A stretch of DNA of 64,000 bases from assembly GCF_900107685.1 (NCBI RefSeq), contig NZ_FNRQ01000001.1:496001-560000 (forward strand), written 5' to 3'. The position numbers were made by a program, and so were the translations under genes. Below the pieces are notes generated by a model that made no database searches, was not told the DNA's origin, and saw only the letters and a list, made by a program, of their open reading frames with translations. The DNA is from Paraburkholderia sartisoli (GTDB lineage: Bacteria; Pseudomonadota; Gammaproteobacteria; Burkholderiales; Burkholderiaceae). Below are positions 40,476 to 49,485 of the stretch, in pieces. Position 1 is the stretch's first letter. Each line of letters begins with the position of its first letter.

Positions 40476-40709
40476 TTAGGCTTCGCCGCGTGCGCGCAGA
40501 TCTGCGAGCACGGTGTCGATACCGTTCTTGTCAATCAGGCGCAGACCGGCGTTCGAGACGCGCAGACGCACCCAACGGTTTTCGCTTTCGACCCAGAAAC
40601 GGCGGTTTTGCAGATTCGGGAGAAAACGACGCTTGGTCTTGTTGTTCGCGTGGGAAACGTTGTTGCCGCTCATCGGCGCTTTCCCAGTTACTTGGCATAC
40701 GCGTGCCAT
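40476..40709 (-). CDS. rpmB: 50S ribosomal protein L28
   Basis: A 77-residue ribosomal protein: [31 protein letters not shown] is the diagnostic N-terminus (given here as family pattern: [18 protein letters not shown]), followed by [16 protein letters not shown]. First gene of the rpmB-rpmG pair. An AGGAGTGC ribosome-binding site precedes the ATG. Confidence 0.97.
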   Translation of the reverse strand: MARVCQVTGKAPMSGNNVSHANNKTKRRFLPNLQNRRFWVESENRWVRLRVSNAGLRLIDKNGIDTVLADLRARGEA

Positions 40710-40949
40710 GAGAGCACTCCTAATACGCTAATTCTGAGTTCGAACGCCGTGAAAGTATCCAGGAAAGAAAGAGCGATGCTTGAGATCGTTCGATATTTCC
40801 CTGAAGGCCTTGGTGGCTTCGGAACAGGGTTGGAAACAGGCAAACCGTGATTCTAGCAGGAAAAAACCCGATAAATCAAACGTTATTTGCGCCTGACGAC
40901 AGGGCGCGACGCCGGTTCGCGGCACCCTGGGCACGTCGCAAACCGGCCT

Positions 40950-41699
40950 TCAGGCCCACCCGGTGCGAGCGAACGAGAACGTTTCGTGCGCGCCGATCAC
41001 GAGATGGTCGATCAGTTGCACGTCGACGAGCGCCAGCGTGTCGCGTAGCACCCGTGTGAGGCGCCGGTCGCTGGCGCTTGGTTTGACTGCGCCAGACGGG
41101 TGATTATGCGCCACGATCAGGCTCGCTGCATTCAAAGTGAGCGCCCGCCGCACAATTTCCCGCGGATAGACCGCCATGCGCGTGAGCGTGCCGCGCGAAC
41201 TTTCCTCGGAGCGGATCAGCCGGTGTCGTGCATCCATGAACAGACAGACGAACACCTCGTACGGGCGCGCGCCGACCAGCAGGCGCAGGTAGTCCTCGAC
41301 CGCTCCGGGCGAATCGATCAGCGGGCGTTCGCGCATCTTTTCCGCCAGCCCGCGGCGCGCCATTTCGACGATGGCAAGCAGTTGCGCGGTCCGCGCCGGG
41401 CCGATGCCGCGCAGTCCGTCGAAATCGGCGGGTGTGGCGTCGAGCATGGCGCGTAACGAACCGAAGCGGGCGAGCAATGCCCGCGCCACGTCGAAGACGT
41501 TGTGGCCCGGGAGCCCCGAGCCGAGCATGAGCACAATCAGTTCAGTATCGGATAGCGCACCGGGACCTGCTTCCAGGAGGCGTTCCCGCGGCATGTCGTG
41601 TGACGGCCAGTCGCGGCAGTGCATGGGCGCGGGCGGCGCGCCACGCAGCGCGTGGATCGCGATGTCGTCGGGCAGCGTGAGCAAATCGGTGTCATGCAT
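40950..41699 (-). CDS. radC: RadC-family JAB/MPN protein
   Basis: A 249-residue protein with an N-terminal helix-hairpin-helix-like region ([33 protein letters not shown]) and a C-terminal JAMM metalloprotease-like domain with the zinc motif HNHPSG...SASD. The historical DNA-repair assignment has been withdrawn for Escherichia coli; its role is unclear. I place the start at 41699 ([11 protein letters not shown]), which has AAGGA seven bases upstream; 41714 (MKDDIMHD) is the alternative. It is divergent from fkpB. Confidence 0.92.
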   Translation of the reverse strand: MHDTDLLTLPDDIAIHALRGAPPAPMHCRDWPSHDMPRERLLEAGPGALSDTELIVLMLGSGLPGHNVFDVARALLARFGSLRAMLDATPADFDGLRGIGPARTAQLLAIVEMARRGLAEKMRERPLIDSPGAVEDYLRLLVGARPYEVFVCLFMDARHRLIRSEESSRGTLTRMAVYPREIVRRALTLNAASLIVAHNHPSGAVKPSASDRRLTRVLRDTLALVDVQLIDHLVIGAHETFSFARTGWA

Positions 41700-41783
41700 G
41701 ATGTCGTCCTTCATGAGAGTCCGCCAGTACGGCCATGGCAGCTGCGTGCGGGGAAGCGCGCCACCGCGACGGGATATGTGGCT

Positions 41784-41789
41784 TACAAT
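41784..41789 (+). promoter_or_regulatory. candidate fkpB-ispH -10 element
   Basis: TACAAT upstream of fkpB, giving a leader of about 80 nt. No clear -35 is seen at the right distance. Confidence 0.35.
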
Positions 41790-41875
41790 ACTGCCTTTGC
41801 GCATGGCACTTCCGTTGCCACCGCGCGCATTGCGCCCGGGGCGCACGCGCAGCGCATCGACCGAACGAGTACCGC

Positions 41876-42331
41876 ATGAGCATCATCGACATTTCCGAAG
41901 TGAAGCCGGGTTCGCACGTCACGCTTCACTACCGGCTTTCGCTCGCCGATGGCGCCGAAATCATCAATACCTTTACCGGGAGGCCCGCCACGCTGCTGCT
42001 GGGCGCCGGCCAGCTGGCGCCGCCACTGGAAGACATTCTGCTGGGATTGAAGGTCGGTCACCATTCGACCTTTCAGCTAGCGGCTGGTCAGGCCTTCGGG
42101 CCGCGCAATCCGGAGATGATCCAGCGCGTGTCGCTCGCCACCCTGCGCGAAAACAGCATGATCGGCGAGGATTTTTCTCCCGGCGATCTCGTCGAATTCA
42201 ATGCACCTGGCGGCGGACGCTACGCGGGCGTGCTGAAGGAAGTAGGCGAAACGTCCGCCCTGTTCGATTTCAATCACCCGCTCGCCGGCCAGCCGCTGGC
42301 GTTCGAAGTGAAAATTATCGGAATCCTGTAA
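41876..42331 (+). CDS. fkpB: FKBP-type peptidyl-prolyl isomerase, SlpA/FkpB
   Basis: A 151-residue FKBP-type proline isomerase with the insert-in-flap architecture of SlpA/FkpB. It shows [43 protein letters not shown] and [22 protein letters not shown]. It would act as a cytoplasmic folding helper. The ATG at 41876 matches homologues. It lies 2 bp before ispH, the conserved fkpB-ispH order, so the two form an operon. Confidence 0.94.
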   Translation: MSIIDISEVKPGSHVTLHYRLSLADGAEIINTFTGRPATLLLGAGQLAPPLEDILLGLKVGHHSTFQLAAGQAFGPRNPEMIQRVSLATLRENSMIGEDFSPGDLVEFNAPGGGRYAGVLKEVGETSALFDFNHPLAGQPLAFEVKIIGIL

Positions 42332-42333
42332 AC

Positions 42334-43293
42334 ATGAGCATCACGGATACGACTCTGGCCGAAGCCGAAATCCTGCTGGCGCAGCCGCGCGGGTTTTGCG
42401 CAGGCGTCGATCGTGCGATCGAGATCGTCGAGCGCGCCATCAAGCTGCATGGCTCGCCGATCTACGTGCGTCACGAAATCGTCCACAACGCCTACGTCGT
42501 TGAGGATCTTCGCAAGAAGGGCGCGATATTCATCGAGCAGCTCGAGGAAGTGCCAGCCGGCAACACGGTGATCTTCAGCGCGCACGGCGTGTCGAAGGCG
42601 GTGCGCGCGGAAGCCGAATCGCGCGGGCTGCGCGTGTACGACGCAACCTGCCCGCTTGTCACCAAGGTGCATATCGAGGTCGCGAAGATGCGCGCCGACG
42701 GGTTCGACATCGTGATGATCGGCCACAAGGGCCATCCGGAAGTCGAGGGCACGATGGGGCAGACGGGCGAGGGCATGCATCTGGTCGAAGACATCGAAGA
42801 TGTGCAGGCGCTCGCGTTGCCGGACCCTGAGCGCATCGCGTTCGTCACGCAGACCACGCTGTCGGTCGACGACGCGGCCGAAATCATCGCGGCGCTGAAG
42901 GCGAAGTATCCCGCTATCCGCGAGCCGAAGAAGCAGGACATCTGCTATGCGACGCAGAACCGTCAGGACGCGGTCAAGTTCATGGCGCCGCAATGCGACG
43001 TGGTGATCGTGGTCGGCAGCCCGAACAGCTCGAACTCGAACCGGCTGCGCGAAGTAGCCGAAAAGCGCGGCATCCCTTCCTATATGGTCGACTCGCCGAC
43101 GCAGATCGATCCGGCGTGGATCGAGGGCAAACGGCGTATTGGCGTGACCGCCGGGGCTTCGGCGCCTGAGGCACTGGCGCAGGCCGTCATCGCGCGTTTG
43201 CACGAACTGGGCGTGCGCAACGTGCGCGCGCTGGAAGGCATCGAGGAAAATATCGCGTTCCCACTGCCTCGCGGGTTGGGGTTGCCCGCCTGA
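42334..43293 (+). CDS. ispH: 4-hydroxy-3-methylbut-2-enyl diphosphate reductase
   Basis: A 319-residue [4Fe-4S] enzyme, the last step of the non-mevalonate isoprenoid pathway, forming IPP and DMAPP. The three cluster Cys are in [23 protein letters not shown] and [24 protein letters not shown] and TAGASAPE are also family signatures. The ATG at 42334 gives the usual length and follows fkpB by two bases. Confidence 0.97.
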   Translation: MSITDTTLAEAEILLAQPRGFCAGVDRAIEIVERAIKLHGSPIYVRHEIVHNAYVVEDLRKKGAIFIEQLEEVPAGNTVIFSAHGVSKAVRAEAESRGLRVYDATCPLVTKVHIEVAKMRADGFDIVMIGHKGHPEVEGTMGQTGEGMHLVEDIEDVQALALPDPERIAFVTQTTLSVDDAAEIIAALKAKYPAIREPKKQDICYATQNRQDAVKFMAPQCDVVIVVGSPNSSNSNRLREVAEKRGIPSYMVDSPTQIDPAWIEGKRRIGVTAGASAPEALAQAVIARLHELGVRNVRALEGIEENIAFPLPRGLGLPA

Positions 43294-43323
43294 CCTGAGT
43301 TTCACAAGGCAGCACGCACACGA

Positions 43324-43352
43324 AACGCGCCCACGAGGGCGCGTTTTTTTTC
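43324..43352 (+). terminator. intrinsic terminator of fkpB-ispH
   Basis: Stem AACGCGCCC/GGGCGCGTT with a 4-nt loop and eight T, 31 bp after ispH. Confidence 0.92.
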
Positions 43353-43520
43353 GCCTGCCGCCAACTTGCCTTTTCCGGAAATAAGTGCCACATCATGAGA
43401 AATGGACCCTCCCGGCGGAGTCGCATGCAAATTTCCGCATAATTTTCGATAATTTTTCCAGTCATTCTTATTGATCGGGCCCCGTTTACTCATATAGCGC
43501 GTAATAAACGTCAGATTATT

Positions 43521-43537
43521 TGCACCAAAAAAGTGCA
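43521..43537. promoter_or_regulatory. NtrC-like dyad
   Basis: TGCACCAAAAAAGTGCA: 12 of 14 positions agree with the NtrC pattern TGCACCA-N3-TGGTGCA. It lies about 105 bp upstream of a -24/-12-like element, a normal enhancer distance. Binding by NtrC is inferred. Confidence 0.5.
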
Positions 43538-43596
43538 TTACAAATTGCCATACAGATAAATCGCAAAATCAGCAGAACCGCGCTGCCATCAGGCGC

Positions 43597-43609
43597 CAAC
43601 CAGGATTGC
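43597..43609. promoter_or_regulatory. imperfect copy of CAACCAGG-TTGC element
   Basis: CAACCAGGATTGC, a one-base-longer relative of the dyad at 43669-43681, 73 bp upstream of it. Confidence 0.35.
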
Positions 43610-43640
43610 TGCAACACTTGATGCCCCGGGCCGGCGATGC

Positions 43641-43656
43641 TGGTGCAACTGATGCA
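43641..43656 (+). promoter_or_regulatory. possible sigma-54 (-24/-12) element
   Basis: TGGTGCAACTGATGCA contains GG and GC separated by exactly 10 bases, as at sigma-54 promoters, but departs from the TGGCAC-N5-TTGCA consensus at some positions. It is weak alone and gains weight from the NtrC-like dyad upstream. Confidence 0.3.
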
Positions 43657-43668
43657 CGCATTAAGATC

Positions 43669-43681
43669 GCAACCAGGTTGC
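43669..43681. promoter_or_regulatory. GCAACC-A-GGTTGC palindrome
   Basis: A perfect 13-bp dyad between the -24/-12-like element and the sigma-70 promoter. A related sequence occurs 73 bp upstream, suggesting a pair of sites for one regulator. Confidence 0.4.
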
Positions 43682-43748
43682 ACCCATTCATCAGAATTGC
43701 TCCAAAAATGCGGTTGCAATGCAGGAAAACCCTGTCGGTTCAACAATA

Positions 43749-43776
43749 TTGCCTATCGCATAATTGGAGTTACAAT
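43749..43776 (+). promoter_or_regulatory. sigma-70 promoter of the liv operon
   Basis: TTGCCT, a 16-bp spacer and TACAAT followed by GCG. The start would be near 43783, leaving a leader of about 60 nt. Confidence 0.55.
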
Positions 43777-43842
43777 GCGCCCGTTCTCAGGGCTAGAGAG
43801 CCTCGGGACATCAGATTTTGCAAGGCGCAGGAGACCTGTTTA

Positions 43843-45042
43843 ATGCGAGTCAAGTTTGCTCACGCCGTGACCATCGCGGCCGCGGTTGCGCTGCTGGCCG
43901 CGTGCAGCAAGAAAAACGATGGCGAGGCGGGCAATGGCGCATCGGCTGTTCCGGCAGCGGCTGCGCCGGCCAGCAACGCGACTGTCGTCCGGATCGGCCA
44001 TGCCGCGCCGTTGACGGGGGGCATTGCGCACCTCGGCAAGGACAATGAGAACGGTGCGCGCCTCGCAGTCGAAGAGATCAACGCACAGGGTCTGACCATC
44101 GACGGGCATCGTATCCAGCTCGAACTCGACGCGCAGGACGACGCAGCCGACCCCAAAACGGGTACGCAGGTCGCGCAGAAGCTGGTCGACGACCATGTGG
44201 TCGGCGTGGTGGGTCACCTGAATTCGGGCGTATCGATTCCGGCGTCGAAGATCTATAGCGATGCGGGGATCGTGCAGATTTCGCCGTCCTCGACGAATCC
44301 GTCGTATACGCAGCAGGGTTTCAAGACGACGTATCGGGTCGTCGCGACCGACGCCCAGCAGGGCCCGGCGCTCGCCAACTACGCGACCGGCGCGCTGCAT
44401 GCGAAGCGCGTCGCCGTGGTGGATGACGCGACGGCCTACGGCAAGGGTCTCGCCGACGAGTTCGCGAAGACGGTCGAGGCGAGCGGTGCGAAGGTCGTGG
44501 CGCGTGAGGCGACGACCGACAAGGCCACGGATTTCCGGGCCATTCTCACGAGGATCAAGAGTGTTCAGCCGGACGTCATCATGTACGGCGGCATGGACGC
44601 AACGGGCGGGCCGTTCACGAAGCAGGCGGCGGCGCTCGGAATCAGGGCAAAAATCCTTGGCGGCGACGGTGTGTGTACCGACAAGGTAGGGGAGCTGGCG
44701 GGAACCGCCGTGCAGAACCTGGTCTGTTCGGAAGCGGGACTGGCGCTTTCGAAAATGGACAAGGGAGCGGACTTCGAGAAGAAGTACGAAGACCGTTTCC
44801 ACACGCCGGTGCAGATTTACGCGCCGTTCACGTATGACGCTGTGTACGTGATCGTCGATGCAATGAAGCGCGCCAACTCGATCGACGCGCCCAAGGTGCT
44901 GGCTGCGATGCCCTCCACCGACTACAACGGTGTAACCGGCCACATCGCATTCGACGACAAGGGTGATTTGAAAGAGGGCGCCATTACGCTGTACGACTTC
45001 AAGGACGGCAAGAAAGCGGTTCTCGACGTCGTAAAGATGTGA
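43843..45042 (+). CDS. livK: branched-chain amino acid ABC transporter binding lipoprotein
   Basis: A 399-residue type-I periplasmic binding protein with a lipoprotein signal: the lipobox VALLAAC places the acylated Cys at residue 21. Conserved segments are VVRIGHAAPLTGGIAHLGKD, GVVGHLNSGVSIPAS and QISPSSTNPSYTQQGF. The start at 43843 is preceded by GCAGGAG; the frame is open upstream without similarity. It is the first gene of a five-gene importer and is followed by a hairpin that probably lowers expression of the permease genes. Leu/Ile/Val specificity is inferred from the family; the symbol is by synteny. Confidence 0.92.
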   Translation: MRVKFAHAVTIAAAVALLAACSKKNDGEAGNGASAVPAAAAPASNATVVRIGHAAPLTGGIAHLGKDNENGARLAVEEINAQGLTIDGHRIQLELDAQDDAADPKTGTQVAQKLVDDHVVGVVGHLNSGVSIPASKIYSDAGIVQISPSSTNPSYTQQGFKTTYRVVATDAQQGPALANYATGALHAKRVAVVDDATAYGKGLADEFAKTVEASGAKVVAREATTDKATDFRAILTRIKSVQPDVIMYGGMDATGGPFTKQAAALGIRAKILGGDGVCTDKVGELAGTAVQNLVCSEAGLALSKMDKGADFEKKYEDRFHTPVQIYAPFTYDAVYVIVDAMKRANSIDAPKVLAAMPSTDYNGVTGHIAFDDKGDLKEGAITLYDFKDGKKAVLDVVKM

Positions 45043-45062
45043 TGACGGAACAGTCTGGCCTG

Positions 45063-45094
45063 ACGGCACCGAACCACCTGACGGTGCCGTTTTT
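45063..45094 (+). terminator. terminator/attenuator after the binding-protein gene
   Basis: Stem ACGGCACC/GGTGCCGT with a 12-nt loop and TTTTT, 20 bp after livK and 175 bp before livH. Partial read-through would give more binding protein than permease. Confidence 0.75.
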
Positions 45095-45269
45095 GCATCC
45101 GCACCGGGCATGCGGGCTGCTGCAACACAGCAGCCGTGCGAATCCGGAGCGGATAACCCTTACCGGTCTTTTATCAGTACCCGCAGTGCCGTTGCGATTC
45201 CGTGATTCATCCCGGTCTACCCGCCGGATGACGAGCGCGAATCCAGTCGCACGGGCTAAGGAGCATTAA

Positions 45270-46220
45270 ATGGATATCTTCATCCAGCAGATCCTCAACG
45301 GACTGGTGCTTGGCAGCGTCTACGCCATCATCGCACTGGGCTATACGATGGTTTACGGCATTCTGGGCATCATCAACTTCGCGCACGGCGATGTGTTGAT
45401 GGTGGGCGCGATGGTTGCGCTCTCGGCCATCGGCGTGCTGCAGAACCACTTCCCCGGGCTCGGCAACGTGGCCACGCTCTGCATCGCGCTGGTCATTGCC
45501 GCGGTTGTCTGCGCGGTCGTCGGCTATACGATCGAGCGGGTCGCCTACCGGCCGTTGCGTCGCGCGCCCCGTCTTGCACCGCTCATCACCGCGATCGGCG
45601 TATCGATCCTGCTGGAGACGCTTGCCATGATGATCTGGTCGCGTAACCCGCTGCCGTTCCCGCAACTGCTGCCGACCGACCCGATCAACGTGATCAGGGC
45701 CACCGACACGACACCGGGCGCCGTGATATCGGTGACGGAAATCGTGATCATCGTCGTGGCGTTCGTCGTGATGGCGGGGCTGCTGCTGCTCGTTCACAAG
45801 ACGAAGCTCGGCCGTGCGATGCGGGCGATTGCCGAGAATCCCGGCAATGCCTCGCTGATGGGCGTGAATCCGAACTTCGTGATCTCGGCGACGTTCATGA
45901 TCGGCTCGGCGCTGGCTGCTCTCGCCGGCGTGATGATCGCGTCGGAATACGGCAACGCGCACTTCTACATGGGCTTCATCCCGGGTCTCAAGGCCTTTAC
46001 CGCGGCGGTGCTGGGCGGTATCGGGAATCTCGGCGGCGCGATGGTCGGCGGCGTGCTGCTCGGGCTGATCGAACAGCTCGGCGCGGGCTACATCGGCAAC
46101 CTGACCGGCGGCGTATTCGGCAGTAACTACCAGGACGTGTTCGCATTCATCGTGCTGATCATCGTGCTGGTGTTCCGTCCGTCGGGGCTGCTCGGCGAAC
46201 GTGTCGCGGATCGAGCATAA
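45270..46220 (+). CDS. livH: branched-chain amino acid ABC transporter permease LivH
   Basis: A 316-residue inner-membrane protein of the LivH type, with about eight hydrophobic helices. It starts MDIFIQQILNGLVLGSVYAI; GYTMVYGILGIINFAHGDVLM and GLKAFTAAVLGGIGNLGGAMVGG are typical. A GGAGC site precedes the ATG. It forms the channel with LivM, whose gene starts 13 bp downstream. Confidence 0.96.
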   Translation: MDIFIQQILNGLVLGSVYAIIALGYTMVYGILGIINFAHGDVLMVGAMVALSAIGVLQNHFPGLGNVATLCIALVIAAVVCAVVGYTIERVAYRPLRRAPRLAPLITAIGVSILLETLAMMIWSRNPLPFPQLLPTDPINVIRATDTTPGAVISVTEIVIIVVAFVVMAGLLLLVHKTKLGRAMRAIAENPGNASLMGVNPNFVISATFMIGSALAALAGVMIASEYGNAHFYMGFIPGLKAFTAAVLGGIGNLGGAMVGGVLLGLIEQLGAGYIGNLTGGVFGSNYQDVFAFIVLIIVLVFRPSGLLGERVADRA

Positions 46221-46233
46221 GGAGTAGAAGAAC

Positions 46234-47403
46234 ATGACTTCAATTCAACCGATCGAGCCGTCCACGACGCTCATCCCCGAGAAGAACCTGACGAAGACGC
46301 TGACCGTCGGCATCATCACCGCGATCTTCGTGATCGCGGCGCCGATGGTCATCGGCGCGGCAGGCGGCAACTACTGGGTCCGCGTGCTCGACTTCGCGAT
46401 GCTGTACGTGATGCTGGCGCTCGGCCTTAACGTGGTGGTCGGCTTTGCCGGCCTGCTCGACCTGGGCTACATCGCGTTCTACGCGATCGGCGCGTACACG
46501 GCGGCGCTGCTGAGCTCGCCGCACCTGACCTCCCAGTTCGCATGGATCGCCCATCTGTTCCCGAACGGCCTGCACACTCCGATCTGGATTATCGCGCCGG
46601 TGGCCATGGCGTTCGCGGCGATCTTCGGGATTCTGCTCGGTGCGCCGACGCTGCGTCTGCGAGGCGACTATCTCGCGATCGTGACGTTGGGCTTCGGGGA
46701 AATCGTGCGGATTTTCATGAACAACCTCGACCGCCCGGTGAACATCACCAACGGTCCGAAGGGGATTACCGGTATCGATCCGGTCAACGTCGCCGGCTTC
46801 AACCTCGCGCACACCCACACGTTCCTGGGGTTCTCGTTCCCAAGCGTGTACATGTATTACTACCTGTTCGTGCTGTGCTCGCTGCTGGTGATCTGGGTGT
46901 GTACGCGTTTGCAGCACTCGCGTATCGGCCGCGCGTGGGCCGCGATCCGCGAAGACGAAATCGCCGCCAAGGCGATGGGCATCAACACCCGTAACGTGAA
47001 GCTGCTGGCCTTCGCAATGGGCGCGTCGTTCGGCGGCCTGTCGGGCGCGATGTTCGGCTCGTTCCAGGGCTTCGTGTCGCCGGAATCGTTCACGTTCTGG
47101 GAATCGGTGGTGGTGCTGGCGTGCGTGGTGCTGGGCGGCATGGGTCACATCCCGGGCGTGATTCTCGGCGCGGTGCTGCTCGCCGTGTTCCCGGAGTTCC
47201 TGCGCTCGACGATGGGTCCGCTGCAGAACTGGATCTTCGGCCACGAAATCGTCGACACGGAAGTGATCCGTCAGCTGCTGTACGGTCTCGCGATGGTGCT
47301 CATCATGCTGTACCGCTCGGAAGGCCTGTGGCCGTCGCCGAAGCATGAGGACAAGATCGCGAAACTGGCGAAGCGTAACGGCAAGAAGCCAGTGCGCGCC
47401 TGA
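46234..47403 (+). CDS. livM: branched-chain amino acid ABC transporter permease LivM
   Basis: A 389-residue inner-membrane permease with a longer cytoplasmic N-terminus. Typical segments are ALGLNVVVGFAGLLDLGYIAFYAIGAY, split into the first helices, LGAPTLRLRGDYLAIVTLGFGEI and GRAWAAIREDEIAAKAMGIN, the loop that contacts the ATPase. An AAGGAG site precedes the ATG. It is the partner of LivH. Confidence 0.96.
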   Translation: MTSIQPIEPSTTLIPEKNLTKTLTVGIITAIFVIAAPMVIGAAGGNYWVRVLDFAMLYVMLALGLNVVVGFAGLLDLGYIAFYAIGAYTAALLSSPHLTSQFAWIAHLFPNGLHTPIWIIAPVAMAFAAIFGILLGAPTLRLRGDYLAIVTLGFGEIVRIFMNNLDRPVNITNGPKGITGIDPVNVAGFNLAHTHTFLGFSFPSVYMYYYLFVLCSLLVIWVCTRLQHSRIGRAWAAIREDEIAAKAMGINTRNVKLLAFAMGASFGGLSGAMFGSFQGFVSPESFTFWESVVVLACVVLGGMGHIPGVILGAVLLAVFPEFLRSTMGPLQNWIFGHEIVDTEVIRQLLYGLAMVLIMLYRSEGLWPSPKHEDKIAKLAKRNGKKPVRA

Positions 47404-47423
47404 GACCCTGTCGGAGAAATCAT

Positions 47424-48199
47424 ATGAGCGACAAAAAAATCCGTTTGTCCGTCCAGGGCGTGAACAAGCGCTTTGGCGGCCTGCAGGCCCTCTCCGACGT
47501 CGGGCTGCAGATCGAGGAAGGCACGATCTATGGCCTGATCGGCCCGAACGGGGCCGGCAAGACGACGTTCTTCAACGTGATCACGGGTCTGTACACGCCG
47601 GATTCGGGCGACTTCAAGCTCGACGGCGCGAACTACACGCCGACCGCGGTGTACCAGGTCGCGAAGGCGGGCATTGCGCGTACGTTCCAGAACATTCGTC
47701 TGTTCGGCGGCATGACCGCGCTGGAAAACGTGATGGTCGGCCGGCACGTGCGCACGAAGCACGGCCTGATCGGCGCGGTGCTGCAAACGCCCGCCGAGCG
47801 CAAGGAAGAGCGCGAAATCAAGGAACGCGCGCTGGAGCTGCTGGAGTACGTCGGCGTGCTGCAGTACGCGGACTACACGTCGCGCAACCTGTCGTACGGT
47901 CACCAGCGGCGTCTGGAAATCGCACGCGCGCTCGCGACCGATCCGAAGCTGCTCGCGCTCGACGAGCCGGCGGCCGGCATGAACGCGACGGAAAAGGTCG
48001 AGCTGACGAGACTGCTCGACAAGATCCGCGCGGACGGCAAGACGATCCTTCTGATCGAACACGATGTGAAGCTGGTGATGGGCCTGTGCAACCGCATGAC
48101 AGTGCTCGATTACGGCAAGGTGATTGCTGAGGGTCTGCCGCACGACGTGCAGAAGAATCCGAAGGTGATCGAGGCTTACCTGGGCGCGGGGGTCCACTG

Positions 48200-48200
<1 letters not shown>
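47424..48200 (+). CDS. livG: branched-chain amino acid ABC transporter ATP-binding protein LivG
   Basis: A 258-residue ABC ATPase. Walker A is GPNGAGKTT, the signature is LSYGHQRRLEIARAL and Walker B is LLALDEPAAGMN, which together are diagnostic of LivG (rather than LivF, which has LSGGEQQ). GGAGAA precedes the ATG. The stop codon overlaps livF by one base. Confidence 0.96.
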
Positions 48201-48916
<716 letters not shown>

Positions 48917-48944
48917 GCCGGCTGCGTCATCTGGCGTAAAGAGG

Positions 48945-48984
48945 AAAAAGCCGCATGCGTTGAAAAAACGCATGCGGCTTTTTT
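48945..48984. terminator. bidirectional terminator between livF and ypeA
   Basis: A 16-bp perfect stem with A and T runs on both sides. It serves livF on plus and the convergent acetyltransferase gene on minus. Confidence 0.93.
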
Positions 48985-49465
48985 ATTGCGCGGCGGTGTG
49001 GCTCGCCGTTGTTTCCGCGGTTTCGCCCAGGCGCTTGCCGAGACTGACCACTTCGTCCATGCGATAACCCAGCGCTTCGTAGAAGCCGCGCACGTCGGCT
49101 TTTGCCGACAGCACCTGCAGGTTCACCTTCGGACAACCGAGCGCGGTCAGCGCGTGCTCCGCATGCACGACGAGTCGCTTGCCGATGCCGCGCCGTCGCA
49201 GCGACGTATCGACGGCGAGCGAGTAGAGCCATCCGCGATGTCCGTCGTAGCCGGCCATGATCGTGCCGACGATCCGCCCGTCCGTTTCCGCGACGAAGAA
49301 CAGCTCCGGCTGCGTCGCGAGCTTGTTCGCGATCGACAGGCGGGGATTGCGCTGCGGCCGGGTCACGTCCCGATACTCGGGGAACGCGTCCTGCCACAGC
49401 GCGACGACGGCATCGGTATCGGCGGCTTCGAAGCAGCGGATCGACGGCATGGCGTGCGATGTCAT
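48983..49465 (-). CDS. ypeA: GNAT acetyltransferase, YpeA-like
   Basis: A 160-residue N-acetyltransferase. The acetyl-CoA site is LAVDTSLRRRGIGKRLV; VGTIMAGYDGHRGWLY and GCPKVNLQVL...YEALGYRMDEVVSLGKRL closely follow Escherichia coli YpeA, which is the basis for the symbol. The acceptor is unknown. A second in-frame ATG at 49450 could be the true start. It lies 20 bp downstream of the aminotransferase gene on the same strand. Confidence 0.85.
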   Translation of the reverse strand: MTSHAMPSIRCFEAADTDAVVALWQDAFPEYRDVTRPQRNPRLSIANKLATQPELFFVAETDGRIVGTIMAGYDGHRGWLYSLAVDTSLRRRGIGKRLVVHAEHALTALGCPKVNLQVLSAKADVRGFYEALGYRMDEVVSLGKRLGETAETTASHTAAQ

Positions 49466-49485
49466 GTGACGGCGCGTGTCGACGC

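Larger units (their letters stand above)
43294..43842. other. 549-bp AT-rich control region of the liv operon
   Basis: Unusually long and AT-rich for this window. It contains the ispH terminator, an NtrC-like dyad (43521-43537), two copies of a CAACCAGG(A)TTGC element, a -24/-12-like sequence and a sigma-70-type promoter near the binding-protein gene. Open frames inside it have no homology or ribosome-binding site. Confidence 0.6.

Noticed and set aside
43302..43538. Small frame on minus in the liv control region
   Set aside because: No ribosome-binding site, no homology, and it overlaps the ispH terminator and the NtrC-like dyad.
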